64,000 bases of DNA from Paragyromitra xinjiangensis (GCA_038503065.1 JBCAMK010000006.1:1488001-1552000); one strand, 5' to 3'; positions 1 through 10,862 are shown, counted from the first letter of the stretch. Program-made: numbers and translations. Notes: generated by a model not told the origin, from the letters alone.

Positions 1-282
1 CTGCATGGCAACTTTGGCGAGGAGGAGGGTGTTGTTTTCCTCGGTCTGGGTGTTGAGTCGGGCAAAGCTGGATTTCAACAGCCATGCCGTGAATTGCTCG
101 GTATTTCCTTCATCTGGGATTTCGGGCATGTAGTCTTCGGTGGCTGAAAAGTCACGAAGCCAGTTGGGAGTGGAATCGTCGGGAAGCTCATGCATGAGGG
201 CTTCGTCGTGGTATTGAGAATCGGTGGTTAGGCCCTGGGGACTGGTATTGAAGAGGGATTGTGCAGTGGAGGATTCGGCCAT
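1..282 (-). CDS. Partial ORF running off the window, probable retroelement gag start
   Basis: An open frame starts at the ATG at 282 and reads leftwards for 94 codons to position 1 without a stop, so the gene continues beyond the window. The peptide is acidic and rich in Ser, Thr and Glu, beginning MAESSTAQSLFNTSPQG, with a later segment TPNWLRDFSATEDYMPE. The same frame is open upstream of the ATG back to about 580 through a Pro/Ser/Arg-rich stretch, so the true start could lie further right. I do not recognise a domain. The position next to a truncated gypsy element and the low-complexity character suggest the N-terminus of a retrotransposon gag, but a host gene cannot be excluded. Confidence 0.4.
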   Translation of the reverse strand, partial: MAESSTAQSLFNTSPQGLTTDSQYHDEALMHELPDDSTPNWLRDFSATEDYMPEIPDEGNTEQFTAWLLKSSFARLNTQTEENNTLLLAKVAMQ

Positions 283-597
283 TTTTGTGGGGGAACCTGA
301 GCGGGCGGGAGCTGGAGAGGGGTTGGAAAGGGTTCTTTTCTTGCCGATGAGGGGGAGGGTGAAGTTGGTACCAAAGGTCACCAGCTTCACAGGAGATGGG
401 GATGGGGTGCGGGATCTCCTGGGAGGAGTTGAGGGCGAATCCAGGATGAAATGGGGCGTAGCGCCCGATGAAAAGGTTCGAGTGCGGGGAAGTGGTGATA
501 AATGAAGCCGAATAGTTAAAGACTTTTTGCTGTGTGTAACGCCGTTGCAACGTAGAACTGGTGTTTTGCAGGGATCTTTTTACTCGTGCAGGATGGT
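283..597. other. Junction between truncated gypsy integrase and the edge ORF
   Basis: No independent gene is seen here. On the minus strand the pol frame runs through with unrelated residues until a stop at 516. Another frame, shared with the edge ORF, is open from about 580 and encodes Pro/Ser/Arg-rich sequence such as SPSTPPRRSRTPSPSP. The minus-strand string GGCGTTACACA near 540 resembles the 3' end of the LTR annotated at 5518-6430 (CCGTTACA), so this may be the leader of a second retroelement. Confidence 0.35.
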
Positions 598-3146
598 GTC
601 CATGGGTGGTAGGGCACTTCCAGAGGTAGTAGCTCACCATACTTCTTGTGGCGGGCGGTTTTATTCCTCTGGCAGCTATCACAGCTTCGGACATACTCTT
701 CAATGTCCTGATCCATATTGGGCCAGTAGAAGTTGGACTTGATCTTCTCAACTGTCTTGAGCTGTCCGAAATGACCGGCCATCTTGCTGTCATGGCACTC
801 AGTGAAGATTTCCTGGCGGAGGTCTCTGCCTTCCGGGACATACCATCGGTTCTTATAGAACACTAAACCATCCTTGAGGGACAGTGACGGGTCTAATCCT
901 TCTTTCTTCTCCTGTAGTGCCTGGCGGATGCCTTGCCACTGGATATCTTGAGCTGCCGCAGCTTCAAGCCTCTGCAAGAATGTAGACTGGAGTTGGTGAA
1001 CTCTGATGGCCGCTAGCCTAGCAGGGTTCAACACCAATTGCCCAGGACGGAAAAACAACTGCGGTTCTGCAACTGCAGGTTCACCTCCCTCTCCTAGGCA
1101 GTGATCCCACCGTCTAGATAGGACATCTGGCTTCCCATTCTTGTCACCGGATCTGTAGACCACCTTAAAGTTATAACCCGCCAGGTCTTCAGACCATCTG
1201 GCCTGCCGGCGGGTTAAGACCTTGGTACTGTTGAAGTACTCGAGGTTCTTATGGTCCGTGAACACAGTGACTTCTCCCTCTACTGACTTCAAAAGGTGCT
1301 CCCATTCTCGGAAAGCAGCCACTATGGCGCCCATTTCCTTGTCATGGATGTCATAGTTTATCTCGGCGGGGGAAAACTTCTTGGAGTAGAAGGCCACAGG
1401 GTGTAGCTTCCCATCCTCGCCATACTGAGATAACACTGCACCTTTCGCAAAGTCACTTGCATCAGTTTCTACAACTGTGCGCCTACTGGGGTGAAAATGA
1501 ACTAGGACCGGCTCACTTGTGAACAGCTGCTTGAGTTCCTCGAAAGCTCTGTCACAAGCGGCAGTCCAGAACCACTTCTTGTCTTTCATCAGCAGATCCG
1601 TCAAGGGCTTGCAAACCCGACTGAAACCTGCTATGAATCTCCTGTAGAAGTTGGCGAAGCCTAAGAAGGCCTGCACATCCTTCACAGTTCTGGGTACCGG
1701 CCACTCCCTGACAGCATTGACTTTCTCTTTGGACATAGAGATGCCATGCTCGGAGATGTTGTACCCCAAATATTCCACTTCTTTCAAATGAAAGAAGGAC
1801 TTGTCAATGTGGGCATGGAGGTTGGCTTCTCTCAACCTTCCTAACACCTTCTTGACGAGGAACTGGTGTCCTTCCATGTTCTCGGAGTATATAAGTATAT
1901 CATCTAAGTATACTATAACTCCGAGATCTAGGAGGTCATGTAGAACCTCATTGATCATAGCCTGGAATGAGGAGGGTGCATTGCACAGACCAAATGGCAT
2001 GACATTGTACTCATACAAGCCATATCTGGTCCGGAAAGCTGTCTTCCACTCATCCCCTTTGGCGATCCTTAGCAGGTTGAACCCATCCTTCAGGTCTATC
2101 TTGGTAAAGACCCTGGCGGTGGTCAACCTGTCTCTCAGTTCTGACATCAGCGGAAGTGGGTACTTGTCCTTGATTGTGATCTTGTTCAAGCCCCGGTAAT
2201 CCACACAAATGCGGAGGGTACCATTAGGCTTGGGCACAAACAGGATAGGAGCGGCGGCGGGGGAATTGGACCTGGAGATCTTTCCGGAGGGTAGTGCTTT
2301 GTTCAGAAACTCCCGGAGGGCCTTCAGCTCACTCTCAGAGCATGGATAGAGAGGCCCAAAAGGTGGTTTCGTTCCGGGCTGCAATCTGATATGGTGGTCA
2401 AATGCACTATGCTCCGGTAGCTTTGAGCTCTTCTCATTGCTGAACACATCTGCCCATTCCCGGTACTCCGGCGGTAACCTCAATCCCACATCTGTGCCCT
2501 GCTCATCATGCCACACTGCTGATCCAATCTGATGTACATTGGCCCTATCTTCGGCCAACATCTCCCAGTCTTCACATACTTCAATCATGACATCGGCGGG
2601 AATGCAATGCTTCTTGCAATAGTCACTCCTCCACCTGACGCGGCCAGTATGCCAATCAAAGTCTGGGTTGTGCTTCTGAGCCCATGAGATGGGAAGATAT
2701 CCGGAGATGCCTTCTTCTAAAGGTCCCACCTCCCACCGGATCAACTCCTCATGTTTGCCCATGACCATGTCGAGGGTGGCAGTAAAATACTCGCCAGCTC
2801 CCATCATGAGGTCACCTTGGGCATCAAACATCTGAATAGGAGAATCTCGGCGCTCCACAGGTATCTTCTCCTTCTTCACAAACTCTTCGCTGAGGATAGG
2901 CCCAGTGCATCCAGTGTCAAACAGGAACCTTCCATGGCACCTGCTGATGTGGTTCCGCACCTTCCAGTTCAACTCAGCCTTCAGGATGGGTCTCTGCCCA
3001 TGGACGGGTTCTGGCGGGGGTTCTTCCATTCTTCTCTTCGTTGGTGGGTGGTCTTCATGACTGGGACTTCTCTGGCGCTTTGCCACTGACCTCTCGGGTC
3101 TGGTCTTACTTATGCCGCCTTGAAATGGAGTGTAGCCTGTAGACAT
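516..3146 (-). pseudogene. pol: Gypsy pol polyprotein (protease, RT, RNase H, truncated integrase)
   Basis: A single open frame of 876 codons starts at ATG 3146. Visible in order are an aspartic protease with its DTG triad at residues 77-79 (FLFDTGCTG), a reverse transcriptase with RICVDYRGLNKIT, MPFGLCNAPSSFQ and the catalytic YLDD box, an RNase H with VETDASDFAKGAVLSQ and FTDHKNLEYF, and an integrase H2C2 zinc domain (HDSKMAGHFG, then CDSCQRNK). After VPYHPWT at about position 598 the protein departs from the family, where integrases continue into the first catalytic Asp region, and ends 28 codons later. The enzyme parts look intact up to that break, so this is a recent copy that lost its 3' end. 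Confidence 0.85.
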
Positions 3147-3334
3147 AGTGGTTGAGGTTTTCTTTTCGATCGCAGGGTATCAATGATCGCTAGCTATGGC
3201 TATATCTGTATCTGGGTATAGCTTGGGAGAACTGGCATATTTGACCAGCAAATTTCGGGATATTATCCCTCCTCAGTACCAGTAGGAGCAATAGGGTCCT
3301 GCCCAACGAAATATATTTCTAAAGAATGACTAGG

Positions 3335-5477
3335 CTAGATGATTTCAGGTCCACTGTCATCATCTACTGCCGTAAATACACCAGTCTCCTGTTTGAAACT
3401 GCCGGAACTCTGTCCTGATCTAGATACAGTGGCAACTTTTCCCTTCTTAGATTCCGGAGGATCACTGGCCTCTAGCTCAGTTCCTCTCTTCCTCTTTCTT
3501 ACTGCCGCAACTCTAACAGTTACCGGATCAGCAGTCCAACACTTAAACCATGCATGTCCACCCTTTCCGCATTTCAGGCACTTATCTGCCTTTTTTCTAT
3601 CGGAAAGGATACCCTCGGGTATTCCTATCAAGGGGTGGTTAGCATGTGGTGTCTTATCAAGGGAGGTTGGACTCTGCCATACCTTTTAGCTCCACAGCTT
3701 TATCTTTCTTCTCCTGCGGTGGGTTACTACCCCCGGGAGTGGACTTGTTCTCAGGGGAGGCGGCGGTACTGTGACCTTTGCCTCTACCTCTGGATCTCTT
3801 CTTCTTCTCACCTCCTTCTCCTGTTGCCCTGGACTCCGGGGCTCTAACCTTCCTATGTCTTTCCAGGACATGCCCCATGTGGCGGATCATCTGTATCCTC
3901 TCATGGAGGGACTGAGGTTTGACTGCAACCTTAGCCCAGTCCAGAGCCAGTTCAGCAGTGAGGCCTTGGGATATTTTATCATCCACAACCTCGCCAGCAT
4001 AACCGGTTTTCCACATGAGTTGGACTATCTGGTCCAGGAAAGCATCGATTCCGGCGGTCTGGGAGAGTTTATCCCACTTAGCTACCGCCTCTTCTCTGGT
4101 GACTCTGTCACCAAAAGATGATCGGAAGGAATTGGAAAAGGTGACCCAATGGTTCCAGTGAGGGTCAAGCTGTACAGGTCGTCCTGCAGCTCTATCGGCA
4201 GCACCTTGGTCTATGAGGTTATGGTAGGCCTCATACCAGTTGACTGCTGCATGTCCTTCGAGAAGGTTGCCAGTGTAGCGGATCTTGATTGATTCCTGCT
4301 GGAAACTGGAAGCTTCAATGGTGAAGACATTTTCGCATTGCCGGAGGAATCGGTCCACATCAGTAGCTTCTCCCTTGAACTTGCTGGGTTGAGGTGCCTT
4401 GGGTTCTCGTCCCCTGAGGCTCCTAGTAGAGGTGGGACCGGTGCCACTGCTGAAAACTGTAGCCATCATCTCCAACATCTTCTTCTCTGCTTTCCGCTGC
4501 TTCTTGCGGAAATACTTCTTCCACTCCTTCGGATCCCTCTCTGCCCCTCCTTCACTACTGCTGCTGCTACTATCACCGGGGTCTCCTCCTCCTCCTACTC
4601 CTATATTTCCATCACCTCCTCCTGCTCCTCCTCCCTGGTTCTCGTTTCCCTGCCCTTGCTGTTCACTAGTTTCTCTTCCTGTTCTTCCTCCACTACTTTC
4701 TCCTTCTTCCTTCCTTTCTTCCGAGGGTCTTGGGTATGTTCCTCTTGGTAGCCATGAGCTACCACTATCCAGGGTGGTGGTGTATAACCACTGCCGCCTG
4801 CAAGGGACCAAGGTCCATAAGAAAAGGGACCTCTAGGTGTCTGCGGAGGTATTGGAGTAGAGGATGAGCCTGAGGGCGCAAAACTAACTGCTGGTTTTTG
4901 AACTGCGGGAGGTAACGAGGGGGGGTCTGCTTTATTGGTAGGTGTGGTAGGTAGGGTGATTGGGAAGGTATCTGAGAGAAAGACACTACTTGATCTTTCT
5001 CTTCCTGCCGCTGGTTTGGGGGGTGCGGTGATGTGTAGGCGGCCTTCTGTAATGGCTTGCTGTAGTGCTCCGATGTAGTCAGGAATTCCAACTGCTTCGG
5101 GGGGGTCTATATCCATGGGATCAGTTGCGAGGTCATCGGTCCAAATACTCGGCAGCCTCCCGCAACAAGGTATTCTCCACTTCTTGCCGTTCCTGTAGCA
5201 TTCTCATGGTCTGTGTGGTATCCCCAACCGATAGGTTGATCTGGGACATGAGATGGTCTTGAAATGCGTCGAAGAAATCGGCTATGGTGACTTTTGATGT
5301 GTCTGTCCATGGAGTGGAGATGCCTGGGATATGTCTTTGGATAGTGGATTTCGGGCGGTGGACTAGTTGGGTCATGTCTGTCTCTCCTACTGCTAGTTCC
5401 TTCTTCTCCCATGTAATCTGAAGGGGAAGCACCGGGGCATTGATCGCCGGGGTTTCGGATCTGCGGGAGGATCTCAT
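3335..5477 (-). pseudogene. gag: Gypsy gag with several frame breaks
   Basis: Gag-like sequence is spread over alternating frames: from ATG 5477 to a stop near 5133, a second frame over roughly 5130-4750, the first frame again over about 4800-3657, then the second frame to 3335. The third part holds the conserved capsid-like core (KFKGEATDVDRFLRQCENVF, then HWNHWVTFSNSF) preceded by a low-complexity Gly/Ser/Glu tract. The last part carries a retroviral-type zinc knuckle CLKCGKGGHAWFKC (CX2CX4HX4C). At least three frame shifts would be needed to read it through. One programmed shift would be normal for such elements, several are not, so I treat gag as decayed. Gag and pol do not overlap; 188 bp separate them. 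Confidence 0.7.
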
Positions 5478-5517
5478 GATGGGTGATCTCAAGGTGACTG
5501 AGTCCTTAAGATTATAC

Positions 5518-6430
5518 TGTAACGGGGGCCTCGTCTAGTCTCTTAAGCAGTACTGGCTTCGGTATCTGAATGGTACTCGCACTAGAGCAGTTCTATTGCA
5601 GGTAGTGCGTGTCTAACCACTCAGGGGTAAACTCGTGAAGACTCTGAAAACTATCACAGTCGGGAAACAAACTCGACCTCTTCCAGCAGCAGAAGAAACT
5701 GAGGAAGCTAAGGACTCGAGACATATACCGCTAAGCTAGAAAAGACGGCCGTTGCTTATACTAAAGTCAGGCTGAGATCTTAAAGTATTTTCGTGCAGTA
5801 TACTCAATAATCTTAAGGGTGGAACTCGGTAATTCTCGTCACTAGGTCTCTGGTTGAAGATCGATAAGAGCGACTGGTGGCTTGGCTCGCCAGTACTTGT
5901 AGTACTGCATGCTCGCCGCCTCTACTCAGTTCTACTCAGCTGGGGGATCCGGTTAACCCTGAATCCTGTCAGTGATCATGGGCGGGTCTCTTCGGAAGTG
6001 TTCTCTCACATTCCACTGGAGTTCTGCACCTCATGTGTAACCGCTCCTCATGCACTGCTCTACCAGTCAGGACTCTATGATCCGCCAGCCTAGTCCTGCA
6101 GGACTACTTGCATGGCGCTGATCAGTCCATAGTTGCGTCAGGTGTCCGCTAGAATAGTTCTCCCAGTTGCGCCACCTATCAGCCATAGCTGGTGGGGCAT
6201 GCACAGGTGGATTAGGAACTCAACCGCATTTCTATGTGCTTGATGTCATCGGAGATCTGCTACAGGCCCGTCAGCCTTAGCACCTCCGGATGTTCCTAAC
6301 CACCAGGTCAGCGGGGTACTGGTGTTCCCTAGCATGTGGTAGCAACTCCACTCATGCTGGTCCTTGTACCTCTCCGTCTGCCCGGGTCTATTCTACCTTT
6401 CGCATGTAACAGCCTTGTGGGTCCGTTACA
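5518..6430 (-). repeat. LTR of the gypsy element, 913 bp
   Basis: On the minus strand the segment begins TGTAACGG (6430-6423) and ends CCGTTACA (5525-5518), a perfect 8-bp inverted terminus with canonical TG...CA ends. It lies immediately upstream of gag. Just outside its outer end the sequence is LINE ORF1 coding sequence. No second copy is present in the window, so the LTR was defined by termini and position only. The 40 nt between LTR and gag ATG contain no TGG-initiated match to a tRNA 3' end that I can recognise, so the priming mode is unknown. Confidence 0.75.
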
Positions 6431-6713
6431 CAACCCTACCACTCAATGCCGAAACTGTCAAAAATTGGGACACCACGACGCCACCTGCAAACAAGAAGTT
6501 GCCTGTGCCATTTGCGCACTTGCTCACCACACCAAAGACCACAAATGCAACCAAATCACATGCAAAGGTGGTGCCAGATGCACACACATGCCACTCAGAT
6601 GCGCCTGCTGCAACACCAACCAACACACCGCCATTGACTGCCCTGAAAAAATGAAGACCAGAGCACTCTACCTTGCTCAACGCGCACAAAAAATCAACAA
6701 CCGTAATGATTAA
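6431..6713 (+). pseudogene. LINE ORF1 C-terminal part with zinc knuckles
   Basis: The frame ending at TAA 6711-6713 encodes clustered zinc knuckles: CRNCQKLGHHDATC and CACCNTNQHTAIDC both fit CX2CX4HX4C, and CAICALAHHTKDHKC lies between them. Such knuckles bind RNA in the ORF1 protein of Tad-like LINEs. The N-terminal part is absent because the gypsy LTR begins at 6430. The stop overlaps the ORF2 start by 8 nt (ATGATTAA, 6706-6713), which suggests ORF2 is translated by reinitiation after ORF1. Confidence 0.8.
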
Positions 6714-9700
6714 ACACATCACACAAATCACAGGCATAGCCCAAGTGCAACAACTGAATTGCGCTAAAGGAAAGGCCTCCACTCTCTCAGTACTACATCA
6801 TGCGAACATCAACACCCAACTAGCCATACTCGCCTTACAAGACCCATGGTCAGAAACCCAAGGCTTACCACCAAACATCACAAATTTTCATCGCTTTTCA
6901 CCAACGAACCAAAATCCCAAATGCGTCACCTACATAAACGCAAACATGAATCTGAATCCACGAATATCAACTTCCTTCTTCAACAACGCCATCTCAATCA
7001 TAATCACCACAGCCATAGGTGACATTGAAATTTCAAATATCTACGCCAACCACACACCCACAACACACACTTACCTCAACATGCACAACTTTCTCCCCAT
7101 GCACATAATATTAGCAGACACAAACCTACACCACACATGGTGGTATGGACTCGAAACAGATACCCACCGCACCTCCATAAACAGAACCAGAGCCACAGCC
7201 AACCAACTCGTGGACTGGCTTGAAGATCACAGCTACCAACTCATCAACCACCCAGGAACCTTCACGCACTTCCCTAGAAATGGCAACAAAAATTCCATCA
7301 TCGATCTTACCTTATTCAAAAACACACAACAATATCTCATAACATGGCAATCCGATCAAGGTCTAAGAGATAACTCTGATCACACCCTGATCACAACTAC
7401 CATCTTTCTCCCGCCGAAACCCACAGCAACACCCAAACGCAACCTCAGCAAAGCAAACTGGACTCAATTTCACAATATAATAAGACAATCAGCACTCAAT
7501 AATTCCCAACCCACCAACGCCAATGAAACCACCAAAGAATGCGAAAAGCTCACCTCCCTCATACAACTAGCCACCATCACGGCCATACCCCTATCGAAAC
7601 CCAGCCAACATTCCAAAGGCTGGTGGACCAATGAACTCTCCAAACTGAAAAGGAAAATAAACACCATCAATCACTTAATCAAACGACCCAATCCACCACA
7701 GCACACCAAAAGCCTCCTTAAAAATCTTCGAACGCAATGGAAAATCGAAATCAATGAAGCCAAAAAACATCACTGGCATCAACGGCTATCCACCAACGAT
7801 CCCAAACAAATCTGGCAGGCCATCAAGCAAACCAACGGCCGCAGACCTCCCACAACCATACAACCTCTACACAACGCACCCAACTTTGAAGCACAATGCA
7901 ACGCCTTCAAGTCTACGTTCTTTCCACCCATCCTCACTTCCCACCAATCACTACCACAAAACTGGCTTCCCCCACCTGCATCAGACCAATCCTCCAACAT
8001 ACCCCATGTCACCCCAGAATTAATTTCCAAATTGCTCGCCAAAACTTCCCCCACATCCGCCCCAGGACACGATGGGATCCTCTACCCTCACATACAGCAC
8101 ACTCATCAAGCTGCTCCCCTACTCATCCCCAAAATTTTCACAGCTGCCCTTCGCTTTGGCGCCTTCCCCGACATATGGAAACAAGCAATCGTCACACCCA
8201 TACCCAAGTCAGGCAAAGACAATTATTCTAAACCCAACGCCTATCGCCCCATTTCACTATTATCATGCCTGGGCAAACTCCTAGAACGCATCATCACTAA
8301 ACAATTAGAAGTCGCCGCAATAAATTCAGGTGCAATAAACCACCAACACACAGGTGGGCGCACGGGAATTTCGGCAATAGACGCTCTACAACAAATCATC
8401 ACACCATCCCAATCCTGGCTTGACATTCCCGCCACAACAGGACACCAAAAACAACTATGACCCTCCATTCTCACTACAGACATTGAAGGAGCCTTCAACT
8501 GCGTCATCCATCAACAAATGATTGCGATCTTCCTCCACTTCAAATTTCCCACATACCTAATACAATGGTACCAGAGCTTCACTACCAATCGAACAATAGC
8601 CTTTCGCTTCAATAACACCACAAGCCCAACACTACCCTTCAACAGTGGACTCCCTCAAGGATCCGCTGTTTCATCCATCGCCTTCACCATATACAGTGCC
8701 GCATTAGACACCGAACCATCACCCTCTAATCTCACTTATTCCAATACTTACATTGATGACAACGCCATGCTACAAGCAAGCTTTTCACAAAAATTCGCCA
8801 CCAAAACACTGCAACAACGCCTCAATCTCAAGATCGAAAGAGGCTCACACCTCAATATCCTTTTTTCCCCACCAAAAACGGAACTCATGCATTTAAGACT
8901 CAATTCCAGAATTAAAGACCCCATCCCCACCCCCATCACACTTTACAATCAAAATATCCTACCCACTGAACAAAACCGCATGCTAGGCCTCATAATCGAT
9001 CGAAAATTAACCTTTCATCAACACACACATCATATCGTCGCCTCCCTACTTAAAACCAAAGGAGTCATTTATCCCCTTCTCAAATCCATACACCTCACCC
9101 CCGCCACAATACATCACATCCTACAAATAGTCCATATCCCCAAAATGCTATGGGGCTCCCCCATATGGTGGACAGGCGCACCCACCATAATAGATAATAT
9201 CCAACCAGCATATCACAGCCTTGCCCACCTTATCACGGGCCTTCCCAGATATACCAAGATAACCCACTTACTACGCGAAGCCGCCCTACCACCGCTCAAT
9301 CTACTGCTAGATTACCATTCACAAAAATACGGCATACGCATCTTAAAAAACAACGCGTATAATCCAGCCTTCCTCCCGCTACTCAAATTCCTTCCACAAA
9401 CAACAGAATACAAAGGAACAGGACTCAGAAGAATAGCTTCCCTGCTTCAACCCCTCATCAACAACTTACCCCTCGAAAGACTTGAATTTCCCTTTCATTC
9501 TCCATTCCTCACACCAAGTTCCTTACAAATTTCTAAATTTTCCAAACAACAAACAGCCACGCAACACACAAACTGGACAGGCACATTAGAAAACGCCTGG
9601 CTCCTTTACACAGATGGCTCCCTCAACGACAACGGACACACATCCTCCGGTGCATATATCGCCCACATACGCTATGGCATCACCACACAAACATACACAC

Positions 9701-10649
9701 ACTCCTGCGCCCTCGGACATCACGCCGAGAACGAAGACGCCGAAATTCATGCCATTCAAGAAGCCTTAGCTCTCTTGCTTCAACACATCATTCACCCTAT
9801 CCCCATATACATCAGCAAAAAAAGTAATTGTCTTCCAGTGAGATTATGTCTTCAGGGCCTTCAGTGTCTTCCAGAAGGCCATATTGCATCTGAAGGACTG
9901 GAAGACAATTTTTCACTTTTGATATGTTATCATTCAGCCAAATCCGGGAACATATTTTTTGTCTTCCAGTGAGATTTTGTCTTCAGGGTCTTCAGGGTCT
10001 TCCAGAAGGCCATATTGCACCTGAAGGTCCTGAAGACAAATATCTTTTTTTGCTGATGTATATATGCGTTGATAACCAAAATGCCCTAAAGTCACTTGCA
10101 GGAGGACCCACACACAACAAGGAATACCTGTGGCACGCACTTAACGCATGCAATTCACTCCAAAACATAGGATGCTCCATCAGTGGCATATGGACTCCCT
10201 CCCACACACAAATCTTCGGTAATGAAAAAGCCGATCAACTGGCCACTCTCGCCCATAACAAACCTCTCTGCCCATGGCATCGCCTTACCCTCGGACATCT
10301 CTCACTCCTACCCAAAAAACATCTACTCAAATCATGGGCCTCTAACACTTCAGAGCCCATCGCACTCCACATCGCGCAACATCTTACATCACTATCACGC
10401 AAACGGTTTTCTAAACTTGTTAAAATACGCAATCAAGCGCATTTTATCAACCCCACCGGCTTCACCGATTCATTCACATGCACATGCGGCGAACAAGATG
10501 GTTCCTATCATCGCATTATGTCCTGCAAATTCAGAAATAAAGAACGACAAGATTTCTTTAAAAATTCAGAACCAGATTGGAATATTTTCTTTTCGTCTAA
10601 GTTAAATTTTTCTGAGTTTTTTTCTTATATGAACTCATTAGGGTTATAA
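6706..10649 (+). pseudogene. LINE ORF2: endonuclease, reverse transcriptase, RNase H (disrupted)
   Basis: Starting at ATG 6706, which overlaps the ORF1 stop, the frame encodes an endonuclease (ILADTNLHHTWW, IIDLTLFKN, DNSDHTLI), then a reverse transcriptase (AYRPISLLSCLGKLLERI, LTTDIEGAFN, GLPQGSAVSS, catalytic TYIDDNAM), then an RNase H (LLYTDGS, AEIHAIQEAL, VDNQNAL, PSHTQIFGNEKAD). A single TGA at 8458-8460 interrupts the RT domain, with the same frame resuming immediately; a CGA to TGA change would explain it. A 249-bp TIR element at 9810-10058 splits RNase H. Without the insert and one TA the frame continues PIYICVDNQNAL and the product would be about 1,230 residues. Two lesions only, so this copy decayed recently. 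Confidence 0.85.
9810..10058. mobile_element. TIR element, copy 1 (249 bp, TA target site)
   Basis: The ends are perfect 14-bp inverted repeats, CATCAGCAAAAAAA and TTTTTTTGCTGATG, flanked on both sides by TA (9808-9809 and 10059-10060). Inside are two arms of about 75 bp around a conserved AT-rich centre (9905-9955). Each arm contains GTCTTC and GAAGAC words that can pair, for example GTCTTCCAGT with ACTGGAAGAC in the left arm. No coding capacity is seen, so it is non-autonomous. The TA duplication suggests mobilisation by a Tc1/mariner or pogo-type transposase, which is inference. It interrupts the LINE RNase H. Confidence 0.85.
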
Positions 10650-10862
10650 AAATTCTTGTTGCGAATAAGTAGGGGGATGATCGTTTCGGTTTTTCTTTTA
10701 GTTATAAAAATTTTTTTTTTTTTTCTTTCTCTTTTTTTTCTTTTGTTTTTATTAGGAATTGGTTCGAAAACGGGGAGGAATTATTTGTAGATGGCGGCGG
10801 ATGAGGCGATATACTTTAGTATTAGGGCCGTAGAATTAAAACACTAAAACACTAAACACTAG
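10650..10862 (+). other. LINE 3' untranslated tail
   Basis: After the ORF2 stop the sequence is T-rich (runs of T at 10707-10750), then GC-richer, and ends with short A-rich iterations of the type AAAACACTAA (10838-10862). Simple-repeat tails of this kind are usual at LINE 3' ends. The exact terminus cannot be fixed without another copy. Confidence 0.55.

Larger units (their letters stand above)
598..6430 (-). mobile_element. Ty3/gypsy LTR retrotransposon, 3'-truncated
   Basis: The element reads from right to left: 5' LTR (5518-6430), a 40-nt leader, gag (5477 to 3335), then pol (3146 to about 598). The order protease, reverse transcriptase, RNase H, integrase is the Ty3/gypsy order. Integrase stops matching just after its zinc-binding domain, so the DDE core, any chromodomain and the 3' LTR are missing. 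Gag is broken in several places while pol stays open for over 850 codons. The LTR's outer edge lies inside the zinc-knuckle ORF1 of the LINE that follows, so the gypsy element is the younger insertion. Autonomous transposition is not possible from this copy. Confidence 0.85.
6431..10862 (+). mobile_element. Tad-like LINE (non-LTR retrotransposon), 5' end displaced
   Basis: The unit holds a CCHC zinc-knuckle ORF1 (partial), an ORF2 with apurinic-type endonuclease, reverse transcriptase and RNase H domains, and a 3' tail. That layout is the fungal Tad1 clade layout. The gypsy LTR cut it at 6430/6431, so the ORF1 start is lost from view. ORF2 has one internal stop and a TIR element in its RNase H domain. 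The sense strand is strikingly poor in G and rich in A and C, unlike the neighbouring host genes. The unit ends in A-rich ACACTAA-type short repeats near 10840-10862. Confidence 0.85.

Noticed and set aside
1801..2199. 132-codon plus-strand frame inside gypsy pol
   Set aside because: Antisense shadow of the reverse transcriptase coding sequence.
598..10862. Repeat-induced point mutation of the transposons
   Set aside because: Pol is fully open and LINE ORF2 has one TGA; there is no AT-rich decay or excess of TAA/TAG/TGA codons expected after heavy RIP.
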